The notes beneath the pieces are model-generated. The model saw nothing but the letters and a program-made list of their open reading frames with translations, was not told the DNA's origin and ran no database searches. A DNA stretch of 64,000 bases, taken from Siderastrea radians (lineage: Eukaryota; Cnidaria; Anthozoa; Scleractinia; Rhizangiidae). Below, piece after piece: positions 56,245 to 64,000 of the stretch; the stretch's first letter is position 1; each line of letters starts with the position of its first letter. The position numbers were made by a program, and so were the translations under genes. The stretch is from positions 4,618,482 through 4,682,481 of the forward strand of contig OZ024898.1 in the NCBI GenBank assembly GCA_964017195.1, read 5' to 3'.

Positions 56245-56274
56245 TTTAAAAACATAATATATAGTATTATATAT
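56245..56274 (+). promoter_or_regulatory. TTTAAAAA / ATATATAGTAT motif before the AT-hook gene
   Basis: TTTAAAAA, CATA, ATATATAGTAT and TATATAT lead straight to the ATG at 56275. The same arrangement precedes BRO and the next zinc-finger gene. Confidence 0.55.
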
Positions 56275-56487
56275 ATGGATAACGCAATTGTTAAGAGAGG
56301 TCGTGGTAGACCAAATCAGAATTTAACCAAAGAAGAAAAAACAAAACGAAGAACTATGTACATGTTGAATAAGGAATGGTATTGTGAGATATGTAATACA
56401 GGTCGCAATTATACTTTGTCTGGAAAAACATGTCATTTAAAAACTAAAAAACATCGACATAATTTAAACGCATCAAAAACCATTTAA
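56275..56487 (+). CDS. AT-hook plus zinc-finger protein
   Basis: A 70-aa protein starting at the ATG immediately after the AT-rich motif. It has an AT-hook core (KRGRGRP, residues 7-13) and a single C2H2-like finger (CEICN...CHLKTKKHRH). It would bind AT-rich DNA, which fits the AT-rich promoters here; a regulatory role is inferred. The stop overlaps the next gene's TTTAAAAA motif. Confidence 0.65.
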   Translation: MDNAIVKRGRGRPNQNLTKEEKTKRRTMYMLNKEWYCEICNTGRNYTLSGKTCHLKTKKHRHNLNASKTI

Positions 56488-56512
56488 AAATAAAAATATA
56501 TAGTAATATTAT
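56483..56512 (+). promoter_or_regulatory. TTTAAAAA / ATATATAGTAAT motif before the small zinc-finger gene
   Basis: TTTAAAAA overlaps the preceding stop codon; AATATATAGTAATATTAT follows up to the ATG at 56513. Confidence 0.55.
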
Positions 56513-56755
56513 ATGATGAACTTCATGAAATTGAAACGAAAATTCGAATTAACCAATTATAAAATCGATAAGAAATTCAAATCAATCACTTGCAAATACT
56601 GTCATTCAATGGCAACATATAAACTAATCACTGGAGAGTATTGCAATTATGAAGAAAGTGTAATATGCCATAAATGTTCAGATCGTATAAACAAATTAAA
56701 AGGCTATCAACTTGATCTTATGGGATTTGTTGACTCCTATAAATTAGCCATTTAA
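56513..56755 (+). CDS. Small four-cysteine zinc-binding protein
   Basis: An 80-aa protein with two CxxC pairs (CKYC and CHKC) about 22 residues apart, as in zinc ribbons, and a basic N-terminus (KLKRKFELTNYKIDKKFK). I do not recognise the family. It lies in the cluster of short genes sharing the TTTAAAAA motif, between the AT-hook gene and PolB. Possibly a regulator; unproven. Confidence 0.55.
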   Translation: MMNFMKLKRKFELTNYKIDKKFKSITCKYCHSMATYKLITGEYCNYEESVICHKCSDRINKLKGYQLDLMGFVDSYKLAI

Positions 56756-56772
56756 AAACGCACACTAAACTA

Positions 56773-56807
56773 TTTAAAAATATTTCACTATAGATATAGT
56801 ATCTATA
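56773..56807 (+). promoter_or_regulatory. TTTAAAAA-type motif before PolB
   Basis: TTTAAAAATATTTCACTATAG and a GATATAGTATCTATA palindrome-like stretch lead to the ATG at 56808. It resembles the other replication-side motifs but is less regular. Confidence 0.5.
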
Positions 56808-59800
56808 ATGAGATCAGAAAAAAAATCTAATAATATTAATATGGATAAAGCTAGTTTGAAGAAACTCAGGAAATCGCAACTCATCAAATTGCTTATGAAG
56901 CAAGATAATAACACGCCCATTTTACAAAAAAGACCAGTACCTGCGCCTCGTAAGAGTGTCAAAGAGATGGTCAAACGGTACGAAGAAAACATTATTCTTC
57001 CACCAATGCAGTTCAGGGATAATTACAAACCAATCCCAAAACAAAGAACTGTTAAAAGAAAACCGGTTCCTACACCTAGAACCGTAATTAAACAAATCGA
57101 CAAAGCTTTAAACGGTTTTGTAAAATCTTATGAAATCGATCTAAGAAATGATAAAGATCCTCTTATTCAAATGCAAAATACACGAAAAGGTGTAGAACGT
57201 CAATTATCTATTTTATTGAATGAAATGAAAGGCTTGAAATACGTTGAAACATTGAAAGTCACTTTCGAAAAAATATCATCTGATGTAATAATTGAAAAGT
57301 CAGCATATTTCAATAGCGCAAGTCAAACAATAATCAACCAAGTGGGAATCAGTGAATCATTAAAAATTTCTTCAGAAAACATCATAAACAAAATAGCTCA
57401 ATGGATATCAGAAGGATCAGGATGGACTGTAAAAGAAATTAATGACCATTACCTAAACATTGCTAAATATGAGCCTATGAAGGGATCCTCATATATCAAA
57501 CTACCTCAAGAACTGCGAAACAGTGCAAAAGGCTTAATAAACATGAAAAATGATGATAATAAATGCTTCCGATGGTGTCATATCAGGCATTTAAATCCGC
57601 AAGAAAAATATCCTCAAAGGATTAAAAAAGTCGATAAACCATACATTGAAAAGTTAGATTACTCAGGTATTGAATTCCCAGTCGGTGTTAAACATTACAA
57701 CAAAATCGAGAAGCAAAACAGTATAAATATAAACGTATTCGGATATGAAAACAAACAACCGTACCCAATATATGTCTCCAAAGAAAAGTATGAAGATCAT
57801 ATGGAGCTACTTCTGGTAACTGAAAATGAAAACATGCATTATGTTCTTATAAAGGATTTCAACAAATTCATGTATAACCAAACAAAGCATGAGCATAGAA
57901 AACACTTTTGCATGCACTGTCTGCAATGTTTTACCTCTGACAGAGTATTGAACAAGCATAGAGAAAATTGTATTGAAATAAATGGTACGCAAGCAATTAA
58001 AATGCCTGACAAAGACAATAACATACTAAAATTCAACAACTTTCATAAACAGCAACCTGTGCCATTTGTTATTTATGCAGATTTTGAGGCTATAACTGAG
58101 AAGATTCATGGATGCCAGCAAAATGGTAATAAATCATACACAGAAGCTTACCAAAAGCATACTGACTGTGGATATGGATACAAGGTTGTATGCTGTTATG
58201 ATGATGAATATACTAAACCAATACAACTATATAGAGGTGAAAATTCTGTTTATAAATTCATGGAAAATCTCTTAAAAGAAATAAAATGGTGCAAAAAAGT
58301 AATGAAACAATATTTCAATAAACCATTAAAAATGACTAAAGATGATGAAAAGGAATTCAAAAAAGCTGAAACATGTCACATCTGTGATAAAAAATATAAT
58401 GAAGAAGACATTCGGGTTAGAGATCATTGCCATATTACAGGCAGATTCAGGGGCTCAGCTCACCAAGAATGCAATCTGAAATTAAAAATGAAGCCAGAAG
58501 AAATAAAAATTCCAGTCATATTCCATAATTTGAGAGGTTATGATAGTCATTTCATTATGCAAGAAATTGGAACCATTGTTAAGAAACACTCATACAAAAA
58601 TAATAAAGGAGAGGAGAAACAAATGAATATTAATGCCATTCCAAATAACATGGAAAAGTATATGGCTTTCATGCTTGGCAACCATTTAACATTCATCGAC
58701 AGTTTCCAGTTTATGAGTTCAAGTTTGGATAAATTAGTCAGCAACTTGCCCGTAGAAGCTTTAAAGTATACCAGCGAAAAATTCCAAAAAGAAAAATTCA
58801 ATCTTATGACACGAAAAGGTATTTATCCGTATGATTACATGGACAGTTTCGATAAATTCAATAAAACAGAATTGCCAACAAAAGAAGAATTTTATAGCCA
58901 ATTGAGTGATGAGCATATTTCAGATGAAGATTATACGCATGCAAAAAAAGTTTGGAATACTTTTAAATTGCAAACAATGGGTGAATACCATAATTTATAT
59001 CTCAAGTCTGATATACTTCTATTGGCTGATGTGTTTGAAAATTTCCGCAAAACATGTCTTCAGTATTATAAATTAGACCCATGCCACTATTTCACATCAC
59101 CTGGTTTGTCTTGGGATGCAATGTTGAAGATGACTAATATCAAATTAGAACTAATGACTGATATAAACATGTTTCAATTCATTGAAAAAGGCATGCGTGG
59201 TGGAATCAGTTATATTGCAAATCGATTTGGTTCAGCAAACAACAAATACATGAAAGAATACGATGAGAAGGCGCCCTCAAAGTACATTATGTATCTTGAC
59301 GCTAATAACCTGTATGGTTGGGCAATGAGTCAATATCTTCCTACTGGAGGTTTCAAATGGATGTCAGAAAAGAAAATTAATAAAATTAATTTAGCAAAGT
59401 ATGATGAATCTTGTAACAAGGGGCTGATACTAGAAGTTGATTTAGAATACCCCAAAGAGTTGCATAATTTGCATAATGACTACCCTCTTGGAGCGGAAAA
59501 AGTTAAAGTCAATAATACAATGCTGTCTGAGTATTGTCAGAAAATACAAAAAAAATTCAATATATCAACGGGACTGGTTCATAAACTGATTCAAACATTA
59601 TCCAACAAAGAAAAATATGTTCTGCACTACAGAAACTTGCAGCTGTATCTGGATCTTGGGTTGAAATTGAAAAAAGTCCACAGAGTATTAGAATTCAATC
59701 AGACTGCATGGTTGAAGCAATATATTGATTTCAACACACAAAAAAGATCACAAGCAAAAAATGCATTTGAAAAAGACTTTTTCAAACTAATGAATAACAG

Positions 59801-60554
59801 TGTATTTGGAAAAACAATGGAAAACATCAGAAAGCGTGTTGATGTACGTCTGGTCACAGATGATAAAAAATTATTGAAAATGGCTTCAAAACCTACTTTT
59901 GTATGCAGTAAAATATTCAATGAAAATCTGGTAGCAGTTCACAAGATCAAAGAAACGATAACTCTAAACAGGCCGGCATATGTAGGTATGTGTATTCTTG
60001 ATCTAAGTAAGACATTGATGTATGATTTTCATTACAATTATATAAAACAAAAGTATGGAGAAAAAGCCAAGCTTCTATTCACTGACACAGACAGTCTGAC
60101 ATATGAGATTGAATCTGAAGATGTTTACCAAGACTTTTGGAACGATAAAGATAGATTTGACAACAGCGACTATCCAGAAAACTCCTCATATTTCGATAAG
60201 ACAAATAAAAAGGTAATTGGAAAATTCAAAGATGAAGCTGCAGGAGTTCCTATTTGCGAATTCGTCGGTTTGCGATCAAAAATGTATAGCTATATAAAAG
60301 ACAACAATAAAGTAGAAAAAACAGCAAAAGGAATCAAAAAGAATATAATAAAGGGAAATATCAAACATGAAGATTATAAAAACGTTTTATTCAAAAATGA
60401 ACAAATGCAACACAAAATGAAAACAATAAGAAGCGACAAACATCAACTCGGAAGTTATGAAATGAACAAAATATCACTCAGCTGTTTTGACGACAAAAGA
60501 TATATATCAAAAGATGGAATCAAAAGTTTTGCTTACGGACATTATGCAATCTGA
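56808..60554 (+). CDS. PolB: Protein-primed family B DNA polymerase
   Basis: A 1248-aa, uninterrupted protein. The N-terminal 400 residues include Pro-rich PVPAPRKS / PVPTPRTV repeats and a C2H2-like finger (HFCMHCLQCF...HRENC). Exonuclease motifs follow: Exo I DFE (D425-E427), Exo II NLRGYDSHF (D579), Exo III YLKSD (D735). Between Exo I and II is a CxxC/HCH treble-clef-like insert (CHICDKKY...RDHCHITGRFRG). Polymerase motifs: A, YLDANNLYGWAM (D831); B, NNSVFGK (N996-K1002); C, FTDTDSL (D1093, D1095); and SKMYSY near the end. All catalytic residues are present, so the enzyme looks active. It replicates the element by protein priming from the termini. The ATG at 56808 follows the AT-rich motif. 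Confidence 0.95.
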   Translation: MRSEKKSNNINMDKASLKKLRKSQLIKLLMKQDNNTPILQKRPVPAPRKSVKEMVKRYEENIILPPMQFRDNYKPIPKQRTVKRKPVPTPRTVIKQIDKALNGFVKSYEIDLRNDKDPLIQMQNTRKGVERQLSILLNEMKGLKYVETLKVTFEKISSDVIIEKSAYFNSASQTIINQVGISESLKISSENIINKIAQWISEGSGWTVKEINDHYLNIAKYEPMKGSSYIKLPQELRNSAKGLINMKNDDNKCFRWCHIRHLNPQEKYPQRIKKVDKPYIEKLDYSGIEFPVGVKHYNKIEKQNSININVFGYENKQPYPIYVSKEKYEDHMELLLVTENENMHYVLIKDFNKFMYNQTKHEHRKHFCMHCLQCFTSDRVLNKHRENCIEINGTQAIKMPDKDNNILKFNNFHKQQPVPFVIYADFEAITEKIHGCQQNGNKSYTEAYQKHTDCGYGYKVVCCYDDEYTKPIQLYRGENSVYKFMENLLKEIKWCKKVMKQYFNKPLKMTKDDEKEFKKAETCHICDKKYNEEDIRVRDHCHITGRFRGSAHQECNLKLKMKPEEIKIPVIFHNLRGYDSHFIMQEIGTIVKKHSYKNNKGEEKQMNINAIPNNMEKYMAFMLGNHLTFIDSFQFMSSSLDKLVSNLPVEALKYTSEKFQKEKFNLMTRKGIYPYDYMDSFDKFNKTELPTKEEFYSQLSDEHISDEDYTHAKKVWNTFKLQTMGEYHNLYLKSDILLLADVFENFRKTCLQYYKLDPCHYFTSPGLSWDAMLKMTNIKLELMTDINMFQFIEKGMRGGISYIANRFGSANNKYMKEYDEKAPSKYIMYLDANNLYGWAMSQYLPTGGFKWMSEKKINKINLAKYDESCNKGLILEVDLEYPKELHNLHNDYPLGAEKVKVNNTMLSEYCQKIQKKFNISTGLVHKLIQTLSNKEKYVLHYRNLQLYLDLGLKLKKVHRVLEFNQTAWLKQYIDFNTQKRSQAKNAFEKDFFKLMNNSVFGKTMENIRKRVDVRLVTDDKKLLKMASKPTFVCSKIFNENLVAVHKIKETITLNRPAYVGMCILDLSKTLMYDFHYNYIKQKYGEKAKLLFTDTDSLTYEIESEDVYQDFWNDKDRFDNSDYPENSSYFDKTNKKVIGKFKDEAAGVPICEFVGLRSKMYSYIKDNNKVEKTAKGIKKNIIKGNIKHEDYKNVLFKNEQMQHKMKTIRSDKHQLGSYEMNKISLSCFDDKRYISKDGIKSFAYGHYAI

Positions 60555-60559
60555 AGATG

Positions 60560-60583
60560 TGACGTCACGACACAGCTGTGTCG
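60560..60583. repeat. TGACGTCA and a 16-bp perfect palindrome at the inner edge of the right TIR
   Basis: TGACGTCA (60560-60567) is followed directly by CGACACAGCTGTGTCG (60568-60583), a perfect 16-bp palindrome. Both lie between the PolB stop and the right TIR and have no counterpart at the left. They may be a protein-binding site or a transcript-end hairpin. Confidence 0.7.
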
Positions 60584-60628
60584 GCCTCCAGACAAGTTCC
60601 GCAAGCACAGTCTACTTTTCTGTTCACT

Positions 60629-60771
60629 ACAAACTTTACTGACAAACTTTACTGACAAACTTTACCGACAAACTTTACTGACAAACTTTACTGACAAACT
60701 TTACTGACAAACTTTACTGACAAACTTTACTGACAAACTTTACTGACAAACTTTACTGAAAAACTTTACTT
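60629..60771 (-). repeat. 13-bp tandem repeat, 11 copies, in right TIR
   Basis: Eleven copies of GACAAACTTTACT, the reverse complement of the left array; one copy has ACC for ACT and the last has GAA for GAC. The left array has 8. Confidence 0.95.
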
Positions 60772-61179
60772 TAAATACAAGTTCATCTGATATTACATGA
60801 CAATCTGATGACTCATCGGGAAAGTCCCATTTCATCATAAACTTCCTGTTTTCACCAGACATGTCCTGACTTGTTTCTCGGTATGACTTCCTGTTGTATG
60901 ACGTCACGCGATGTGAAAATGCGTTGGTTTCCGCATGAAATAAAAACATATAGTATCCAAATAATTGTGCCCATGAAATAAAATACATATAGTTATCCAT
61001 AAAATAAAAACATATAGATTTCCCAAACATGGATCTTGTATATAGTAAACCATCACATAAAAAAGCGACCATCGCTCTTATCTCTACGAGTTAAGGCTCT
61101 GGCCGCACGTATCCTCACCAAAAGTTGGTGATAAAAGATATATAGTGGAAAATGAATCTCATATAATGGTAGCCATTAT

Positions 61180-61256
61180 AGTAGTTATAGAGTTGGCGTT
61201 GTTCAAGATCAGTTTTGTTTCAAAACTGGTCTCGAACCGCCAACTCTATAACTACT
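61180..61256. repeat. Self-complementary hairpin at the right Polinton tip
   Basis: The 19-bp outer arms (61180-61198 and 61238-61256) pair perfectly, the inner 17-bp arms pair with two mismatches, and the loop is three bases. It is the mirror of the left tip. Confidence 0.92.
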
Positions 61257-61262
61257 ACTGTC
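61257..61262 (+). other. Polinton target-site duplication, right copy
   Basis: ACTGTC directly after the terminus ...TATAACTACT; the partner of 43696-43701. Confidence 0.92.
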
Positions 61263-62265
61263 TGATGCGATAGAGTGGATCCTCCTCAATCAATGCCTGG
61301 TTTCATTTGTTTGTCATATCCTCAATGATTTCTTGATCATCGAACCACCCTCATCCTCCCCTCCTCTCAATTTGCTATGCCAGCAGAGCTTGAATAGCAT
61401 GCTCTTGACCTTTAGGAATCTGGGTATCCCCATTGCAGCCAACAAAACAGAGGGCACTTATACTACCCTTGAGTTCATGGGAATTATCCTGGACACCGTC
61501 CGGATGGAGGCCAGACTCCCAGCAGATAAGGTAGAACGGATACAGGCCTCCCTTGCCCTCTTTCAACAAAAACGACATGCACCCTAAAGGAGTTACAATC
61601 ACTCATTGGGACTTTGAACTTTGCGTGCAGAGTTATCCCCCTGGGAGTCCCTTTCTACAGCGCATGATTGAGCTAACTCGTAAAGTCGCTAAACCTCACC
61701 ATCACATTAAATTAAGCAAGGGTTTCTTTAAGGATCCACTATGTGGCAACAGTTTATTCACACTTGGAATGGGGCCGGATTTTTCCTCCCTACTTCATGG
61801 CTAGACTCCGACTCCTTAGAACTCCATACCGATGCCTCAGGCACACTTGGGTACGGTGGGATATTAGGTCAGAAATGGTTTCAGGGTAGGTGGGAGACTC
61901 ACCACCAGCTCAATGCTCCTGGTATAAGCATTGCCTGGCAAGAGTTATTTGCCTTGGTGGTAGCATGCCACCTATGGGGGGATGAGTTCGCTAACAAGCG
62001 TATTGTTTTCTATTGTGACAACAAATCGGTTGTCAGTATAGTCAACTCTAAACGATCCCACATGTCTAGGGTTATGGAACTCGTTCGCCATTTCACCCTC
62101 TTAACTTTAAGACATAACTTCTATCCAAGGGCAGAACACATTGAAGGCAAGACAAATGAAACCGCAGATTCCCTCTCTCGATTTCAGATGGATCGATTTC
62201 GCAGACTGGCCCCTCATACAGACCCAGCCCCATGTCCCATACCCCAGGCAATGTTGGTGATCTGA
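61263..62265 (+). pseudogene. DIRS-like RT C-terminal half plus RNase H, several frameshifts
   Basis: The RT palm continues after the Polinton, with the catalytic box reading HILNDFLI: the first of the two aspartates is Asn (codon 61324-61326). The thumb region (LGIPIAANKTEG, EFMGIILDT) is open to 61587. Three further frame changes follow, near 61577, near 61636 (a C-run) and near 61740. RNase H (frame 61741-62265) keeps its acidic residues: LHTDASG, WQELFAL, YCDNKSV, ETADSLSR. The RT is dead by substitution and frameshift, while RNase H motifs look intact. Confidence 0.8.
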
Positions 62266-63227
62266 ATGCCGACATCCAGAAGTACTTAAGTCTCTCTGTT
62301 GCTGTCTCTACTAAACAAACATACACATCTGGTGAACGAAGACTTTTGGACTTTTGCACCTTCCACAGCCCATACAAGTCAACTCATTTGCCAACCAATG
62401 AAGAGACTCTGATTCAGTATGTTGCATATTTAGCCAAAACAATTAAACACTCATCCATCAAGGGCTACCTGGCTGCAGTTAGACACCTGCATATCCGCTC
62501 AGGCTATGACCTGGACCTTAAGAAATTCTTGCGCCTGCAGTTGATTTGCCGCGGCATCAAGCGTTCCCAGGGTGATTCTACCCGCATTCGACTCCCTATT
62601 GCAATAAACCACCTGAAATTGTTCTTCCAACGTCTTGCAATCCCAACCACCACTAACTATGACTCTATTATGGTATGGGCAGCAATGACCTTAGCCTTTT
62701 TTGGTTTCCTCCGCTTGGGAGAAATGACCTGCAACTCACCCTATTCATGTACACTCCACTTGTCTCCACGGGATGTAACCTTTTTCCCCAGTTTTCAAAA
62801 CCCTGAACATATGTCAGTTAGGATAAAAATATCCAAAACCGACCCATTTCGTTCGGGTCAGACTATTGTTATTGGAAAGACTGACCAGAGGGTCTGCCCT
62901 GTTTTGGCTATGACAAATTATCTGTCCTGCCGGGGGACCACAACAGGTCCACTTTTTCAGTACTTGTCTGGGGCTCCCATCACAAAAGCGGGCCTTACCT
63001 CTGAAACTAGGCAGCTTCTCTCTATGTCAGGTTTTCAACCCTCTCAGTATACGGGACATAGCTATAGAATTGGGGCTGCCACAACCTCTGCTTCTGTGGG
63101 CCTTCCCCCTTGGCTAATAAAAACACTTTGGCGGTGGTCCTCTGACTGCTACGAAAGATATGTTCAGTGCCCACATTCCCTTCTTTCTGGGGTATCCCGT
63201 CAGTTGTTAGGTGATACCTTTAATTAG
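62232..63227 (+). CDS. Tyrosine recombinase of the DIRS-like element
   Basis: A 331-aa, uninterrupted protein. It has a SAM-like N-terminal domain (KQTYTSGERRLLDFC...YVAYLA) and a catalytic domain with Arg161 (FLRLGE), His276-x-x-Arg279 (GHSYRIGAAT), a Trp-rich IKTLWRW and the nucleophile, probably Tyr310 (YERYVQ). In DIRS-type elements this enzyme inserts circular cDNA by site-specific recombination, without target duplication. Its start overlaps the RNase H end by 34 bp in another frame, usual for the class. It is the only open DIRS gene here, although its partner RT is ruined. Confidence 0.88.
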   Translation: MSHTPGNVGDLNADIQKYLSLSVAVSTKQTYTSGERRLLDFCTFHSPYKSTHLPTNEETLIQYVAYLAKTIKHSSIKGYLAAVRHLHIRSGYDLDLKKFLRLQLICRGIKRSQGDSTRIRLPIAINHLKLFFQRLAIPTTTNYDSIMVWAAMTLAFFGFLRLGEMTCNSPYSCTLHLSPRDVTFFPSFQNPEHMSVRIKISKTDPFRSGQTIVIGKTDQRVCPVLAMTNYLSCRGTTTGPLFQYLSGAPITKAGLTSETRQLLSMSGFQPSQYTGHSYRIGAATTSASVGLPPWLIKTLWRWSSDCYERYVQCPHSLLSGVSRQLLGDTFN

Positions 63228-63279
63228 TTAATTAATTACTTATTTTCAGGGTGGGGTTGTTTCGTCTATGGGGAATACA

Positions 63280-64000
63280 TTTTTTGGCCTTGCATTGTAA
63301 GCAATCTATTGATTGTTTCAATTCTTTTGTCAAACGGAAAATATAACCGTTGTTTTAACAATTTTCAGGTCTTCCATTGTAGGCAATCTATCCGTCGTTT
63401 CAATTCGTTTTTCAAATGGAAAATCTAACCGTTGTTTCAACAATATTTTACTTCGATTCTTCGTAATCTATCTGTTGTTTCATTTTCTTAAATGGGAAAT
63501 CGAACTGTTTTTTCAACAATTTTTTTGCTTTGCACTGTAAGTAATCTATCCGTTGTTTCAAATCCTTTTTAAAATAGAAAATCTAACCGTCGTTTTAACA
63601 CTTTTTGTGCTTTGCATTGTAGGCAATCGATCCGTCGTTTTAATTTTTTTTCTCAAATGGAAAATCAAACCGTTATTTCAACAATGTTTTGGCCTTGGAT
63701 TGTGGGCAACCTATCCGTTGTTTTAATTCTTTTGTCACATGGAAAATCTAACCGTTGTTTTAGCAATTTTTTGTCCTTGCATTGTAGGCAATTAATCCGT
63801 TGCTTTAGTTCTTTTCTCAAAGGGGAAATCGAACCGTTGTTGCAACAATTTTTTAGCCTTGCAATGTAAGCAGTCTATCCATTGTTTTAATTCCTTTGTC
63901 ACATGGAAAATCTAACCGTTGTTTCAACAATGTTTTGGCCTTCGATTGCGGGCAATCTATCCGCTGGTTGAATTCTTTTCTCTAATGGAAATTCTAACCG
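63280..64000 (+). repeat. 82-bp minisatellite, block 5
   Basis: The array resumes after the DIRS-like element and runs off the window, about nine copies. It is nearly identical to 38891-39594. Confidence 0.93.

Larger units (their letters stand above)
43702..61256 (+). mobile_element. Complete Polinton/Maverick (17,555 bp)
   Basis: It is bounded by long TIRs starting with 5' AG, flanked by 6-bp duplications, and encodes protein-primed DNA polymerase B, retroviral-type integrase, adenain-like protease, packaging ATPase, double jelly-roll MCP and single jelly-roll penton: the defining Polinton set. Genes on the right two thirds run plus; fibre, ATPase, a hydrophobic protein and a 39-codon gene run minus; the VLTF3-like gene at the far left runs plus. 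The two TIRs differ at about ten positions outside the 13-bp array, so the insertion is not brand new. Frameshifts in four genes suggest it is no longer fully functional, unless they are assembly errors. Confidence 0.95.
60592..61256 (-). repeat. Polinton right terminal inverted repeat (665 bp)
   Basis: Reverse-complement match to 43702-44327. I count about ten mismatches outside the 13-bp array, plus three extra 13-bp units. The mirrored 110-codon frame lies at 60740-61072. Confidence 0.93.
61263..63279 (+). mobile_element. DIRS-like retrotransposon, 3' part
   Basis: Continues the element interrupted at 43695: the rest of RT, RNase H and a tyrosine recombinase whose start overlaps the RNase H end. 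It finishes with an AT-rich tail and CTATGGGGAAT before satellite resumes. The presence of YR instead of an integrase separates it from LTR elements. Confidence 0.75.

Noticed and set aside
43702..61256. Adenovirus, virophage or polinton-like virus insertion and not a Polinton
   Set aside because: The gene set overlaps with these, but integrase plus protein-primed PolB, long TIRs and 6-bp duplications together are the Polinton/Maverick signature. A viral stage remains possible.
41976..63279. LTR retrotransposon (Gypsy/Copia) or Crypton
   Set aside because: There are no long terminal repeats or DDE integrase in this element, and it has RT and RNase H together with a tyrosine recombinase, which fits DIRS/Ngaro types. 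The DDE integrase nearby belongs to the Polinton.

Overview
The window reads as nuclear DNA of an invertebrate animal, most likely a cnidarian and perhaps a stony coral. That guess rests on the protein flavour of a Polinton/Maverick and a DIRS-like retrotransposon, on the tRNA-like and foldback repeats, and on the lack of any bacterial-style gene arrangement. I see no convincing host gene. Almost everything is repeat or mobile DNA.

Layout: 1-2690 is AT-rich flank with no recognisable gene. From 2691 to the end the backbone is one 82-bp minisatellite, itself an asymmetric dimer (about 45 + 37 bp) built on the core AATCTAWCCGTYGTTTCAA. It lies in five blocks: 2691-15684, 16562-19286, 25316-26472 (reversed), 30961-41975 and 63280-64000. 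The blocks are separated by (a) a foldback/MITE segment at 15685-16561; (b) a large palindromic composite at 19287-25315, holding a tRNA-Thr-like pseudogene and two inverted copies of a 1.75-kb TIR element that share the 6-bp target ATGTTA; (c) a gene-poor spacer at 26473-30960 with a TTAA-flanked TIR element; (d) a DIRS-like tyrosine-recombinase retrotransposon at about 41976-63279.

The DIRS-like element (gag, RT, RNase H, tyrosine recombinase) is split inside its RT by a complete 17,555-bp Polinton/Maverick at 43702-61256. The Polinton has 6-bp target-site duplications (ACTGTC), TIRs of 626 and 665 bp, a 77-bp self-complementary hairpin at each tip and arrays of a 13-bp repeat (8 copies against 11) at the inner part of each TIR. 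The insertion order is therefore satellite, then DIRS, then Polinton.

The Polinton carries a full virus-like gene set: VLTF3-like factor, a small hydrophobic protein, a tail-fibre-like protein, a packaging ATPase, a PPxY protein, penton, a small basic protein, major capsid protein, adenain-like protease, two proteins sharing a Cys-rich N-terminal domain (one with a phospholipase A2 domain), integrase, a BRO/nuclease gene, a DUF5754-type protein, two small zinc-finger proteins and a 1248-aa protein-primed DNA polymerase B. Four genes (fibre, MCP, integrase C-end, BRO) carry one frameshift each; PolB, protease, ATPase, penton and PLA2 are open. Two upstream motifs divide the genes. Virion genes have TCTAA followed by AT-rich DNA running straight into the ATG. 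Replication-side genes have TTTAAAAA followed by an ATATATAGTAT-like element. The TCTAA motif beside a VLTF3-like gene, recalling the TCTA late motif of CroV and Mavirus, is the most interesting signal here.
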